Of a stretch of 64,000 bases of DNA, positions 17,003 to 26,279 are shown one piece after another. The notes under the pieces were generated by a model. That model was not told where the DNA came from. It saw only the letters and a program-made list of their open reading frames with translations, and made no database searches. The translations under genes and the position numbers were made by a program. Numbering within the stretch: position 1 is the stretch's first letter; every line of letters begins with the position of its first letter. This stretch comes from an uncultured Eubacteriales bacterium (GTDB lineage: Bacteria > Bacillota > Clostridia > Oscillospirales > Acutalibacteraceae): contig CAKTVV010000003.1 in NCBI GenBank assembly GCA_934630515.1, forward strand, positions 181,666 through 245,665, in the 5' to 3' direction.

Positions 17003-18766
17003 ATGGCACTGGACGGTGCATTTTTGGCGTGTCTGCGGCAGGAGCTGACGGAGCAGCTGACGGAGGCACGCATCGATAAGATCCATCAGCCCGGGCGGGA
17101 GGAACTGATCCTTGCCCTGCGCTGGCGGGGCGGCGCCCGGCGGCTGTATCTCAACGCCGGAGCAGACGCTCCCCGCATCCACTTTACCGAGGAAACGCCC
17201 GAAAACCCGGCGCAGCCCCCGATGTTTTGCATGCTGCTGCGCAAGCGGCTCACCGGCGGCAAGCTGGCTGCCATCCGGCAGGAGGGGCTGGAACGGGCGC
17301 TGTATCTGGATTTCGACTGCATCAACGAGTTGGGAGACCCGGTACGGCTGACCTTAGCCGTAGAGATCATGGGACGGCGCAGCAACATCATCCTCATCGA
17401 CGAGCGAGGCAAGGTGATCGACGCCATCAAACGGGTCGATCCGGCTATGTCCGCCCTGCGCCCCATGCTGCCGGGGCTGACCTACACGGTTCCGCCTCAG
17501 GAGGCCGGAAAGATCGATCTGTCCCGGGCGGAGGCCGGGGCGCTTGTGGCGGCGGTGAAAGCCGGGGCGGATGCCCCCCTGTCCAAAGCGCTGCAAAAAG
17601 CAAGTCAAGGTCTCTCCCCCCTTACCTGCCGAGAGATCGCCTGCCGTACGGCAGGTGACCGGGATCCGCTGGTCAGCACCCTGACCGCCGGGGAGTGGCA
17701 GCGGCTGACCGCCGCCATCGACCGCACCAGATGCGCCGTCTGTACCGGGGAAAACCGGACGCCCTATCTGGTGACCCGTCCCGACGGCAGCCCGCTGGAG
17801 TTCAGCTTTCAGCCGCTGATCCAGTATGGGCTGGATGCCCGGGGGCAAGCAATGCCCTCTTTTTCCGCTCTGCTGGATACGTTCTATGCCCGGCGATCGG
17901 CGGATGATCGGATTCGTGCCCGCTCCCGGGATCTGCGCCGGGTGCTGCAAAGTGCCCACGAGCGTATCCTGCGCAAGCTGGAGAACCAGCGGCGGGAGCT
18001 GGCAGCCGCCGCCGATCGGGACATCTGGCGGCTGTACGGCGATCTGATCCATGCCAATATGCATTTGATCACACCCGGGGCGGCCAGCGCTCAACTGATC
18101 GATTATTACGACGAGCAATGCGCCACCCGAACGGTACCGCTGGATCCCGCCCTATCGGCAGCTGCCAATGCGCAGAAATACTACAAAGAATACCGTAAAG
18201 CGCAGACCGCCGAGCAGATGCTCACCGGGCGAATCGCCGCCGGAGAGCAGGAGCTGACCTATGTGGACTCGGTGGCAGATGCCCTGTCCCGTGCCGCCTC
18301 GGAGCGAGAGCTGGAGGAGCTGCGGCAGGAGCTGGAGGCGGAGGGATACCTGCGCCGCCGCAAGGGACGGCAAAAGCCGCCGCCCCCCACCAAGCCGCTT
18401 TCTTTCCTCTCCGACGACGGATTTCTCATTCTGGTAGGGCGCAACAACCGACAGAACGATCAGCTGACCCTGCGCACCGCCAAGGGCAGCGATCTGTGGC
18501 TGCATACCAAGAATATCCCCGGCTCCCACGTCATCGTCTGCGCCGAGGGGCAGCCGATCCCCGACCGGACCATCGAGCAGGCGGCTATCCTCGCCGCCAC
18601 CTATTCCAAGGCGGCGGATTCCAAACAGGTGCCAGTGGAATATACGCTGGCAAGGTTCGTGAAAAAGCCCGCCGGAGCCAAGCCGGGCATGGTGATCTAC
18701 ACCGACAATCACACCGCCTATGTAGATCCCGACCCCATCCTGTGCCAGCGTCTGGCACAGCCCTAA
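17003..18766 (+). CDS. rqcH: NFACT family ribosome quality control protein RqcH (FbpA-like)
   Basis: 587 aa. RqcH binds obstructed 50S subunits carrying peptidyl-tRNA and adds C-terminal alanine tails that mark nascent chains for degradation. The NFACT-N domain is recognisable from the start (MALDGAFLACLRQELTEQL, RIDKIHQPGREELILAL) and contains the block LTLAVEIMGRRSNIILID. A coiled-coil middle region follows (about 290-440). The C-terminal NFACT-R domain has the family block GSDLWLHTKNIPGSHVIV and TYSKAADSKQVPVEYT. Family members have also been called fibronectin-binding proteins. It is one of the clearer Firmicute housekeeping markers in the window. Confidence 0.93.
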   Translation: MALDGAFLACLRQELTEQLTEARIDKIHQPGREELILALRWRGGARRLYLNAGADAPRIHFTEETPENPAQPPMFCMLLRKRLTGGKLAAIRQEGLERALYLDFDCINELGDPVRLTLAVEIMGRRSNIILIDERGKVIDAIKRVDPAMSALRPMLPGLTYTVPPQEAGKIDLSRAEAGALVAAVKAGADAPLSKALQKASQGLSPLTCREIACRTAGDRDPLVSTLTAGEWQRLTAAIDRTRCAVCTGENRTPYLVTRPDGSPLEFSFQPLIQYGLDARGQAMPSFSALLDTFYARRSADDRIRARSRDLRRVLQSAHERILRKLENQRRELAAAADRDIWRLYGDLIHANMHLITPGAASAQLIDYYDEQCATRTVPLDPALSAAANAQKYYKEYRKAQTAEQMLTGRIAAGEQELTYVDSVADALSRAASERELEELRQELEAEGYLRRRKGRQKPPPPTKPLSFLSDDGFLILVGRNNRQNDQLTLRTAKGSDLWLHTKNIPGSHVIVCAEGQPIPDRTIEQAAILAATYSKAADSKQVPVEYTLARFVKKPAGAKPGMVIYTDNHTAYVDPDPILCQRLAQP

Positions 18767-18823
18767 TCACGGTAGCATTCCGGAAACCACCGGAAAATTT
18801 AGTATAACGAAGGAGCAAGTAGT

Positions 18824-20152
18824 ATGGGACTGATCAAAGCCGGAGTCGGCGCACTGGGCGGCACCTTAGCCGATCAGTGGAAGGAATTTTTCTATTGCGA
18901 ATCCATCTCCAAGGAGGTGCTGGTGACCAAGGGGCAAAAGCGCATCACCAGCCGTTCCTCCAACACCAAGGGTAACGACAACATCATCTCCAGCGGCTCC
19001 GGCATCGCCGTGGCAGACGGTCAGTGTATGATCATCGTGGAGCAGGGCAAAGTGGTGGAGGTCTGCGCCGAGCCGGGCGAATTTACATATGACGCCTCCA
19101 CCGAGCCCTCCATCTTCGCCGGCAATCTGGGACAGAGCATCGTGGAGACCTTCAAGACCATCGGCAAGCGCTTCGCCTACGGCGGCGACACCGGCAAGGA
19201 TCAGCGGGTGTATTATTTCAACCTGAAAGAGCTGATCGACAACAAGTTCGGCACCCCGAACCCCATCCCGTTCCGGGTGGTGGACTCCAAGATCGGACTG
19301 GACATCGACGTCTCGGTGCGCTGCTCCGGCGTCTATTCCTATAAGATCGCCGATCCGCTGCTGTTCTACACCAATGTGTGCGGCAATGTGGAGCAGGAAT
19401 ATACCCGGTCGGAACTGGACGGCCAGCTGAAGACCGAGTTTATCAGTGCCCTGCAGCCGGCGTTCGGCAAGCTGTCCGAGCTGGAGATGCGCCCGAATCA
19501 GATCGTCACCCACACCACCGAGCTGGAGGACGCCATGAACGCCGCCCTCTCCGCCAAATGGGGCGAGCTGCGGGGCTTAAAGGTGGTCAGCATCGCCCTC
19601 GGCTCGGTCACGCTGCCGGACGAGGATGCGGAGATGATCAAGCAGGCGCAGCGCACCGCCATCATGCGGGATCCCACCATGGCAGCGGCGACCCTTGTGG
19701 GCGCTCAGGCGGACGCCATGAAGACGGCAGCAGGCAACGAGGCGGGCGCTATGACCGGCTTCATGGGCATGGGCATGGCGATGAATGCGGGCGGCGGCAT
19801 GAACGCCCAGAACCTGTTTGCCATGGGGCAGCAGCAGCAACAGCAGGCGCAGCCCAGCGCCCCGGCGGCAGCCCCGGCAGCGGGCAGCTGGAAATGCAGC
19901 TGCGGTGCCACCGCCACGGGCAAATTCTGCCCCGAGTGCGGCTCCCCGAAGCCCGCACCGGTACAGGGCTGGACCTGTGCCTGCGGCGCTGTGAATCAGG
20001 GGAAATTCTGCCAGAACTGCGGCGCCAAAAAGCCGGCGGACGCCCCTCTCTATCGCTGCGATAAGTGCGGCTGGATGCCGGAGGACCCGAAGAATCCCCC
20101 GAAATTCTGCCCCGAATGCGGCGACCCGTTCGACGACAATGACAAGCAATAA
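18824..20152 (+). CDS. SPFH-domain protein with C-terminal zinc ribbons (YdjI-like)
   Basis: 442 aa. The SPFH/virion-core-like domain covers about residues 10-300 (KEFFYCESISKEVLVTKG, GSGIAVADGQCMIIVEQGKV, LKVVSIALGSVTLPDEDAEM). A Met/Gly/Gln-rich linker (about 305-345) leads to three Cys4 zinc ribbons: CSCGATATGKFCPECG, CACGAVNQGKFCQNCG, and CDKCGWMPEDPKNPPKFC. In Bacillus subtilis the ydjFGHI operon encodes PspA (YdjF) with membrane partners YdjG/YdjH and the SPFH protein YdjI. Here the YdjI-, YdjG- and YdjH-like genes lie together but no PspA gene is present. Role: probably a membrane stress platform (inferred from family). Confidence 0.8.
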   Translation: MGLIKAGVGALGGTLADQWKEFFYCESISKEVLVTKGQKRITSRSSNTKGNDNIISSGSGIAVADGQCMIIVEQGKVVEVCAEPGEFTYDASTEPSIFAGNLGQSIVETFKTIGKRFAYGGDTGKDQRVYYFNLKELIDNKFGTPNPIPFRVVDSKIGLDIDVSVRCSGVYSYKIADPLLFYTNVCGNVEQEYTRSELDGQLKTEFISALQPAFGKLSELEMRPNQIVTHTTELEDAMNAALSAKWGELRGLKVVSIALGSVTLPDEDAEMIKQAQRTAIMRDPTMAAATLVGAQADAMKTAAGNEAGAMTGFMGMGMAMNAGGGMNAQNLFAMGQQQQQQAQPSAPAAAPAAGSWKCSCGATATGKFCPECGSPKPAPVQGWTCACGAVNQGKFCQNCGAKKPADAPLYRCDKCGWMPEDPKNPPKFCPECGDPFDDNDKQ

Positions 20153-20185
20153 GCACCGTTTGACACGGGGTAAGGAGGAAACGCT

Positions 20186-21280
20186 TTGACGACTCTGCAG
20201 GAGTACAAATGCCCCTGCTGCGGCGGCGCCATCGCCTTTGACAGCTCTCTGCAAAAAATGAAGTGTCCCTATTGCGACACGGAGTTTGCCATGGAGACGC
20301 TGAAAGGCTATGACGACGCTCTGAAGCAGGATCAGCCGGACGATCTCCAATGGGAGAACCCCGCCGGCGGCGACTGGCAATCCGGCGAGGAGGAGGGGCT
20401 ATACAGCTATGTATGCCAATCCTGCGGCGGCGAGATCGTCGCCGAGGAGACCACCACCGCCACCGCCTGCCCCTACTGCGGCAACCCGGTGGTGATGATG
20501 GGGCGGCTGTCCGGCGTGCTGAAGCCCGATCTGGTGATCCCCTTCAAGCTGGACAAGGCCGCTGCCAAGGCGGGCTTGCTTAAGCACCTGTCCGGCAAGC
20601 GGCTGCTGCCCAAGGTATTCAAGGATCAGAACCACATCGACGAGATCAAGGGAATGTACGTCCCTTTTTGGCTGTTCGACGCCGACGCCGACGCCCATGT
20701 GCGCTACCGTGCCACCACGGTACGCACCTGGAGCGATGACGACTATGACTACACCGAGACCAGCTACTATGCGGTCAACCGGGCCGGCAGCATCGGCTTC
20801 ACCCATGTGCCGGTGGACGGCTCTGTGAAAATGCCCGACGACCTGATGGAATCCATCGAGCCGTTTAACATGCAGGAGGCGGTGGATTTCCAGACCGCCT
20901 ATCTGGCGGGGTATATGGCGGACAAATACGACGTCACCGCCGAGCAGAGCGTTGACCGGGCGAACGAGCGCATCAAGCATTCCACAGAGGGCGCCTTCGC
21001 CGCCACCGTGCAGGGCTACGCCAGCGTCACCACCGAATCCAGCGATATCCGGCTGCACGGCGGTAAGACCCGGTATGCACTGTTTCCCGTATGGCTGCTG
21101 TCCACCACCTGGAACGGCAACCGCTACCTGTTCGCCATGAACGGGCAGACCGGTAAGTTCGTCGGCGATCTGCCGGTGGATAAGGCTGCCGCCCGTAAAT
21201 GGAGACTGCTGCTGACGCTCATCTGCGGTCTGGGCGCTTATGCCCTGCTGTGGATCGTCTGGCTGCTGGGCTCGCTGTAA
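20186..21280 (+). CDS. TFIIB-type zinc-ribbon membrane protein (YdjG-like)
   Basis: 364 aa from TTG 20186, supported by AAGGAGGA seven bases upstream. Two zinc ribbons open the protein: CPCCGGAIAFDSSLQKMKCP with CDTEF, and CQSCGGEIVAEETTTATACP with CGNP. The middle region (VIPFKLDKAAAKAGLLKHL, IKGMYVPFWLFDADADAHV) matches the conserved core of this uncharacterised family. One clear membrane segment lies at the C-terminus (LLLTLICGLGAYALLWIVWL). It sits between the SPFH gene and the TPM-domain gene with short gaps, so a three-gene complex is likely. Confidence 0.8.
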   Translation: MTTLQEYKCPCCGGAIAFDSSLQKMKCPYCDTEFAMETLKGYDDALKQDQPDDLQWENPAGGDWQSGEEEGLYSYVCQSCGGEIVAEETTTATACPYCGNPVVMMGRLSGVLKPDLVIPFKLDKAAAKAGLLKHLSGKRLLPKVFKDQNHIDEIKGMYVPFWLFDADADAHVRYRATTVRTWSDDDYDYTETSYYAVNRAGSIGFTHVPVDGSVKMPDDLMESIEPFNMQEAVDFQTAYLAGYMADKYDVTAEQSVDRANERIKHSTEGAFAATVQGYASVTTESSDIRLHGGKTRYALFPVWLLSTTWNGNRYLFAMNGQTGKFVGDLPVDKAAARKWRLLLTLICGLGAYALLWIVWLLGSL

Positions 21281-21294
21281 GGAGGGTGGCGCAT

Positions 21295-22104
21295 ATGAAA
21301 CATACTACATACCGGCTGTTGACCGTTCTGCTGGTCCTATTGCTTGGCTGCGGGCTGGCATTCTCTGTGCAGGCCGACGAGCCGTGGGAGGGCTGGGAGT
21401 CCTCCCGCCTGATGGATGAGGACGATCGGCTGTCCGACAGCGAGCGGCAGAAGCTGCTGACCCGGCTGGATACCCTCAGCGAGCAGTATCAGATGGATCT
21501 GGTCATCGTCACCGCCCCTACGCTGGGCGACTATTCCCCGCAGAAATTTGCCGACTACACCTTCCTGCACTATGGCTTCGGGCAGGGCGAGGACGAGGAC
21601 GGCGTGCTGCTGGTGGTCTGCATGGAGAGCCGGGACTGGTACATCGCCACTCACGGACGTGCCATCTCTATCTTCACCGATTCCATCATTCAATCGCTGG
21701 GCGAAAGCATGTCCGGCGATCTGGCGGATAACGATTTTGCCAGCGCCTTTGACACCTATCTCAACAAGTGCGAATTCTATCTGGATGAGGACGCAAATAG
21801 CTATGAGGGCGAGGACACCTTCTATCCCCCGCTCATCTACTTACCCATTTGCCTGCTGATCGGCTTCATCATTGCCCTCATTGCGGTGGCGGTGATGAAG
21901 CACAAGCTGAAGAGCGTGCGCTTCCAGCCGGCGGCGGACAGCTATGTGACGCCGGACAGCATGCAGGTGACCGAGTCCAGCGACCTGTTCCTATACAGCA
22001 CCGTCAGTCAGGTAGCTCGTCCCAAGGACAACGACAGCTCCTCCGGCAGCAGCACACATACCACCTCTGACTCCACCTTTGGCGGCGGCGGCGGAAAATT
22101 CTGA
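21295..22104 (+). CDS. TPM-domain membrane protein (YdjH-like)
   Basis: 269 aa from ATG 21295, preceded by GGAGGGTGG; the in-frame extension upstream lies inside the previous gene. A signal peptide or N-terminal anchor covers about residues 5-28. The TPM domain follows (DRLSDSERQKLLTRLDTLSE, DLVIVTAPTLG, GQGEDEDGVLLVVCMESRDW). A second membrane segment (LIYLPICLLIGFIIALIAVA, about 180-200) leads to a cytoplasmic Ser/Thr-rich tail ending GGGGGKF, a typical end for this family. TPM domains face the outside and occur in photosystem repair and stress proteins. Third gene of the YdjI/G/H-like set. Confidence 0.8.
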   Translation: MKHTTYRLLTVLLVLLLGCGLAFSVQADEPWEGWESSRLMDEDDRLSDSERQKLLTRLDTLSEQYQMDLVIVTAPTLGDYSPQKFADYTFLHYGFGQGEDEDGVLLVVCMESRDWYIATHGRAISIFTDSIIQSLGESMSGDLADNDFASAFDTYLNKCEFYLDEDANSYEGEDTFYPPLIYLPICLLIGFIIALIAVAVMKHKLKSVRFQPAADSYVTPDSMQVTESSDLFLYSTVSQVARPKDNDSSSGSSTHTTSDSTFGGGGGKF

Positions 22105-22124
22105 CCGCCGGATCTCAAAGAGTC

Positions 22125-22165
22125 AAAAGGCGCTGCATCCTAACAGGATGCAGCGCCTTTTCCTT
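22125..22165. terminator. Strong terminator between convergent genes
   Basis: AAAAGGCGCTGCATCCT (22125-22141) pairs perfectly over 17 bp with AGGATGCAGCGCCTTTT (22145-22161). The stem has A- and U-runs at its base, so it can serve both the plus-strand TPM gene and the minus-strand U32 gene. Confidence 0.9.
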
Positions 22166-22166
22166 T

Positions 22167-24239
22167 TTACTGAATGCCCCGGCGGTATAAGCCCCGGGTG
22201 ATGGCGGCTGGGGCTTTCGCCCCCGAACGGTAGGCTTCCAGCACGGCGGCTGTCTCTGCAGCTGTTTCCACGGTGAATCGGTACAGGTACATATCCACCG
22301 GCGGCAGCTCCGCCAGCCGATCCCCCCAGTATAGCGGCACCGAATTAAACACCTGACTGCAGCCCGCCTCACACAGCACCGGAAATGCCGTGCCGGTGCG
22401 ATCGGTCAGCCCCTGACCGTGGCAGCCGGCGCAGCCCCCCACCGCCGCACGACGGGGACAGTTCCGGGTGAGCATCAGCGGCTGCCGTCCATATACCAAC
22501 AGCCCCACCGGCAGCGGCGCCGGCAGCGGCAGCTGCCCCAGCGCCAGCTCCATAGACAGCGTGGCGGCAGCCAGACCCCGCTCAGCATAGAATTGCAGCG
22601 CCTGCCGGTTCGTGAGATTCAAACCGAAATCCCCTGCCGGAAGCAAGCCGCCCTCCAATGCCAGCGGCAGCGCATTGACCGTGCCGCACAGCGCCCATTC
22701 CGCCCCCGCCGTCCGGGCGGCGATCAGCTGACGGCGCACGGCATCCTCGATACCGAACAGCCCACGGGGGATCGAAACCCCCACCGCCTGTCCCGTTTGC
22801 CGCACGGCGGCAAGGGTATCCGGCGGTGTATCCACCGGGAAAAACACCCGATCACATTGCAGGGTAGGCGACCACTGTTCCGCCCGCTGCAGCACCGCCC
22901 AGCTTTCCGGAGCGGCAGGCGGCGTATGTACCGGCAGTGCCTGCGGCACAGCCTGCACCGGCGGGCGGGGCAGCACCGTCTCCCGCTGGGCAAGCAGCGC
23001 CTCCAGCGCCTGCCGCCGCAGCCCATTGAGCACCGCCATAGGCAGGGTCAGCCCCGGCTCCGCCGCTGCCGTCACAGCGGTCATGAAAAAGGGAGTGCCG
23101 CCGGTCTTGCGCAGCTGCTCCTCCGCCCGCTCCGGATCCAGCGGACGATGCAGCGCCGGCTCCCCGCCGGCAGCCGTGGCGACAGCGCAATGCCCCGCTC
23201 CGTCCTCCACCGTCAGGCGGGTCTCGGCGGCGGTCACCGTCAGCCGGGCGGTCACCGGCACCCGAGGAGTCTCCCGGTCATAGGTATGCTGCAGCTCCCG
23301 CAGCACCGGCGCCGCCGCCGTCACATCCTCCCGGCGGCGCACACCGAACATGGCGGAGCCACGCCGCCCGGTATAGTATCCGTCCGTAAATCCGGTGCGG
23401 GAAAAGACGCTTTTCAGCCGCTCCAGCTCCTCCGGCGCCACCGTCCTCCCGGCTGCTGCCGCCGCATATACGGCGGTGGCGGCGGCCACATATTCCGGGC
23501 GTTTCATACGTCCCTCGATCTTCAGCGAAGCGACCCCCAGCTGCGCCAGCTCTCCCACATAGGCGACCAGACAATTGTCCTTCAGGCTCAGCGCCGCCTG
23601 TGTTGCCGTCGCCGGGCGGGGAACCTCCCCGGTGGGGGCAAAGGGCAGGCGGCAGGTCTGGGCGCACAGCCCCCGATTGCCGCTGCGTCCGCCCAGCATG
23701 GCGGAAAAATAGCACTGTCCCGACACGCTCATGCACAGCGCCCCATGGACAAACACCTCCAGCTCCACACCCAAGGCAGCACAGGCGGCGATCTCCTCCC
23801 GGCTCATCTCCCGGGACAGCACCACCCGGGAAAATCCCGCATCCCGCAAAAACCGCACCCCGGCAGGCGTATGACAGGACAGCTGGGTCGAGGCATGCAG
23901 GGGCAGCGCCGGCAGGCTCGCCCGCAGCCGCCGTGCCAATCCCACATCCTGCACGATCAGCGCATCCACCCCGGCAGCGTATGCCAGCGCTGCCGTTTCC
24001 TCCGCCCGGGGCAGTTCCTCCTCCCGCAGCAGGGTGTTGAGGGTCAGATGCACCGCCACACCCCGGCCGTGGCAATACGCCACCGCCCGGGACAGCTCCT
24101 CCGGGGTAAAATTATGCGCCGCCTGCCGGGCGTTGAACTCCCCCACCCCTAAATAAACAGCGGCGGCGCCGCAACGCACCGCCGCCACCAATGTTTCCGG
24201 AGATCCGGCGGGAGCCAACACCTCGATCGGTGCGCTCAC
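22167..24239 (-). CDS. U32 family peptidase-like protein (RlhA/YdcP-type length)
   Basis: 690 aa. The N-terminal half is the U32 domain: IEVLAPAGSPETLVAAVRCG, VYLGVGEFNARQAAHNF, and the family signature ELEVFVHGALCMSVSGQCY with GGRSGNRGLCAQTCR. The length and long C-terminal region fit the group that includes E. coli RlhA, which takes part in 23S rRNA C2501 hydroxylation; other U32 members are labelled collagenases or take part in ubiquinone synthesis. The true reaction here is not known. The start at 24239 overlaps the stop of zapA by four bases, so the two genes are coupled. The late cysteine cluster (NCPRRAAVGGCAGCHGQG) could hold a metal. Confidence 0.85.
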   Translation of the reverse strand: MSAPIEVLAPAGSPETLVAAVRCGAAAVYLGVGEFNARQAAHNFTPEELSRAVAYCHGRGVAVHLTLNTLLREEELPRAEETAALAYAAGVDALIVQDVGLARRLRASLPALPLHASTQLSCHTPAGVRFLRDAGFSRVVLSREMSREEIAACAALGVELEVFVHGALCMSVSGQCYFSAMLGGRSGNRGLCAQTCRLPFAPTGEVPRPATATQAALSLKDNCLVAYVGELAQLGVASLKIEGRMKRPEYVAAATAVYAAAAAGRTVAPEELERLKSVFSRTGFTDGYYTGRRGSAMFGVRRREDVTAAAPVLRELQHTYDRETPRVPVTARLTVTAAETRLTVEDGAGHCAVATAAGGEPALHRPLDPERAEEQLRKTGGTPFFMTAVTAAAEPGLTLPMAVLNGLRRQALEALLAQRETVLPRPPVQAVPQALPVHTPPAAPESWAVLQRAEQWSPTLQCDRVFFPVDTPPDTLAAVRQTGQAVGVSIPRGLFGIEDAVRRQLIAARTAGAEWALCGTVNALPLALEGGLLPAGDFGLNLTNRQALQFYAERGLAAATLSMELALGQLPLPAPLPVGLLVYGRQPLMLTRNCPRRAAVGGCAGCHGQGLTDRTGTAFPVLCEAGCSQVFNSVPLYWGDRLAELPPVDMYLYRFTVETAAETAAVLEAYRSGAKAPAAITRGLYRRGIQ

Positions 24240-24589
24240 CGCTGCGCCAGCTTCTTCTGAAGCTCCTCATTCTCCCGTTTCAGCCGCTCGACCTCCCGCC
24301 GCAGGCTGTCTGTCTCCGACCGGGAACGGTTATTGTCGTCGAAAAAGGATTTCAGCTGCTTACGGAGATTATCCGCCGCCAGCACCGCCTTTTGCGCCTC
24401 ATCCGCCTCCATGAGCGCCGTCATCACCGACGCCATCACCAGCGAGGTGCGCTCGTTTCCGTTCATCATATTCCGGATGCGGGCGTCCACCTTGGCACCC
24501 AGCTCCTGCATATATCCCGGCGCCTCGTCCGTGGTCACCACATAGTCGGTGCCGCAGATATTCAGCGTAACCTTCCGCACAGTCTCCAT
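24236..24589 (-). CDS. zapA: Cell division protein ZapA
   Basis: 117 aa from ATG 24589, with AAAGGATG upstream; an in-frame extension beyond it runs through the promoter and is rejected. ZapA binds and bundles FtsZ at the division ring. The N-terminal domain (VTLNICGTDYVVTTDEAPGY then MQELGAKVDARIRNMM) and the C-terminal coiled coil (about 60-115, rich in E/K/R/L: REVERLKRENEELQKKL) are typical. zapA beside a U32 peptidase gene is a common Firmicute pairing. Confidence 0.88.
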   Translation of the reverse strand: METVRKVTLNICGTDYVVTTDEAPGYMQELGAKVDARIRNMMNGNERTSLVMASVMTALMEADEAQKAVLAADNLRKQLKSFFDDNNRSRSETDSLRREVERLKRENEELQKKLAQR

Positions 24590-24622
24590 ATAGCCGTCAT
24601 CCTTTCGCACATCTTCCCTTGT

Positions 24623-24651
24623 ATTATACACGCATCGATCCGCAGGGTCAA
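24623..24651 (-). promoter_or_regulatory. SigA-type promoter for zapA-U32
   Basis: On the minus strand: TTGACC (24651-24646), a 17-bp spacer, TATAAT (24628-24623), 34 bases from the zapA start. Confidence 0.8.
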
Positions 24652-24683
24652 GAGCTTTCCGCCGGAATGGCGATATTTGTCGG

Positions 24684-26183
24684 TCAGTCGTTCTCCCATT
24701 CCTCGTATGCCTCGTCCTCATCGTCGTACCAATCCGGGTTATCCTCGTAGAGATCCTCCGGGTTATCGTAATCGTCCCGGATGCTGTGAGAGGTCTTTTC
24801 GCCGGAGCCGAAGGTGGATTTCGGCTTGCCCAACGGCACCAACAGCCGCTCTCCGCTCCAGCATTTCGGGCTGGAGGGGTATGCCTTCACCACCGTGCCG
24901 TTTTCGCATACGGCGGTGAAGACCTCCCTGCCGCCCTCCTGAAACCATTTATAGATCCTCCATTCGTGGGAAACATACCCTCCCGATTCCGCCCGCTCCT
25001 GCGTCTTACGGGTGAACGAATACCACGCCTTGCCCAGCTGGCGGGTGGACTGCACCCGCTCCTCGCTCAGCCCCACATAGGGCAGTCCCGTCGCCTCCAG
25101 CCGGGCGATACGCTCCTGCTCCTCCCGCTGCGCCTGCTCGATCGCCGCCCGGGCGGCGGCGATCTGCTCCGGCAGCCGCACTCGCAGAGCCGCCACCTCC
25201 GCAGACCGTTCGCCGGCATAGGTATCCGGAATTTGCGCTAATACCGCCGCTGCCCGCTGCAGCTGGGACAATTCCGCCGATCGTGCCAGTTCCATCGCCT
25301 GCGCATAACAGCACAGCGCCGCCGCATCTCCATAGCCGGTGATCGTCTGCAATGCCTCTGCGGCGCTATCATAGCACTGCCGGCTTAAATATTCCTGTGC
25401 CTGCGCATAGGTCGCCTGCTGCCAGCGGAGCGTGGTCTGCTGCTCCAACACCTGCGCCGCTGCCGCCAGAGAACCATCCTCCGGCGCCGCCGTCCGGAGG
25501 ATCTCCAGCGCCGCCGCCAGCTCGTCCGGGTCAGCGCTCCGGGTCGCCGTCTGCGCCGCCGATACCAGCTGACGCAGCGCACCATCATCCCGGAACCATT
25601 TCGGCACCCGCTGCGCCATCGTCTGCGCCTGGGTATATGACCCGGTCTCAAAGGCTGCCGCCGCCTGCGTATATCGGGAGCTGTACAGCCGCTGCAGCCA
25701 AACTCCGCCTGCCACGCACAGCAGCACCGCCACCGCAACGCCAATCGTGCGGGCGGGGATGCGTTTGCGACCGGGCAGCCGGCGCTGTTCGGTTGCAGCC
25801 GCTGCATTTTCTTCGGGTTTCTGTGCCGCCGGTAAAATCGGCGCTGTTTCCGGCTGCCGGGGCGCCGATGGCGGTGCCGGAGAGGGGGCATCCGACGGAG
25901 CCTCCGGTTGGCGGACAACCTTTTTCGGCGGCTTAGGCTCGCCCCAATGCGCCGGGCGCTCCGTCCGGCGGAGGATCTCCTTGGTCTTGTCCGGCGGATA
26001 GGGAGCATCCGCCGCCGTGCAGAGCGTCACCGACACGATCTGTCCTACCCGCTCCCGGTTCTCCCGCCCGAAAGGCACCACTACGAAATCGCCCGCCTGC
26101 AGCGTTTCCTCCCCGGTGCGATAGGAAAAATCCCGTCCGATACCGTCCAGATGAATCCGGCAATACCGATAGACTGCCTCCAT
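24684..26183 (-). CDS. Membrane protein with PriA-like N-terminal domain
   Basis: 499 aa. The first 75 residues (HLDGIGRDFSYRTGEETLQA then GDFVVVPFGRENRERVGQIV) resemble the 3'-end-binding N-terminal domain of the PriA helicase, but no helicase follows. A proline-rich linker (about 85-135) leads to one membrane segment (VAVAVLLCVAGGVWL). Next is an alpha-helical, Ala/Gln-rich region (about 165-355) with TPR-like spacing (YTQAAAAFETGSYTQAQTMA). A C-terminal globular part then ends in a very acidic tail (DDEDEAYEEWEND). The start is backed by a consensus promoter just upstream. The combination implies a cytosolic head and an external helical domain. I do not recognise a named family; the PriA-like match could reflect a generic beta-barrel fold. 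Confidence 0.6.
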   Translation of the reverse strand: MEAVYRYCRIHLDGIGRDFSYRTGEETLQAGDFVVVPFGRENRERVGQIVSVTLCTAADAPYPPDKTKEILRRTERPAHWGEPKPPKKVVRQPEAPSDAPSPAPPSAPRQPETAPILPAAQKPEENAAAATEQRRLPGRKRIPARTIGVAVAVLLCVAGGVWLQRLYSSRYTQAAAAFETGSYTQAQTMAQRVPKWFRDDGALRQLVSAAQTATRSADPDELAAALEILRTAAPEDGSLAAAAQVLEQQTTLRWQQATYAQAQEYLSRQCYDSAAEALQTITGYGDAAALCCYAQAMELARSAELSQLQRAAAVLAQIPDTYAGERSAEVAALRVRLPEQIAAARAAIEQAQREEQERIARLEATGLPYVGLSEERVQSTRQLGKAWYSFTRKTQERAESGGYVSHEWRIYKWFQEGGREVFTAVCENGTVVKAYPSSPKCWSGERLLVPLGKPKSTFGSGEKTSHSIRDDYDNPEDLYEDNPDWYDDEDEAYEEWEND

Positions 26184-26206
26184 TCAATCCGCCCCCATTC
26201 AGTTTC

Positions 26207-26235
26207 AGTATACGCTCCGTACCCTCTATTGTCAA
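26207..26235 (-). promoter_or_regulatory. SigA-type promoter for the PriA-head membrane protein
   Basis: On the minus strand: TTGACA (26235-26230), a 17-bp spacer, TATACT (26212-26207). Confidence 0.8.
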
Positions 26236-26240
26236 ACAGA

Positions 26241-26274
26241 ACAGGGAGCCGCCACCGTCGTGACAGCTCCCTGT
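26241..26274 (-). terminator. Terminator after FAD-dependent oxidoreductase
   Basis: ACAGGGAGC (26241-26249) pairs with GCTCCCTGT (26266-26274), with a moderately T-rich tail on the minus strand. Confidence 0.65.
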
Positions 26275-26279
26275 ATAGG

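Noticed and set aside
22419..24152. Plus-strand open frame of 577 codons
   Set aside because: Antisense of the U32 peptidase gene; composition is Arg/Gln/His-rich with no domain.
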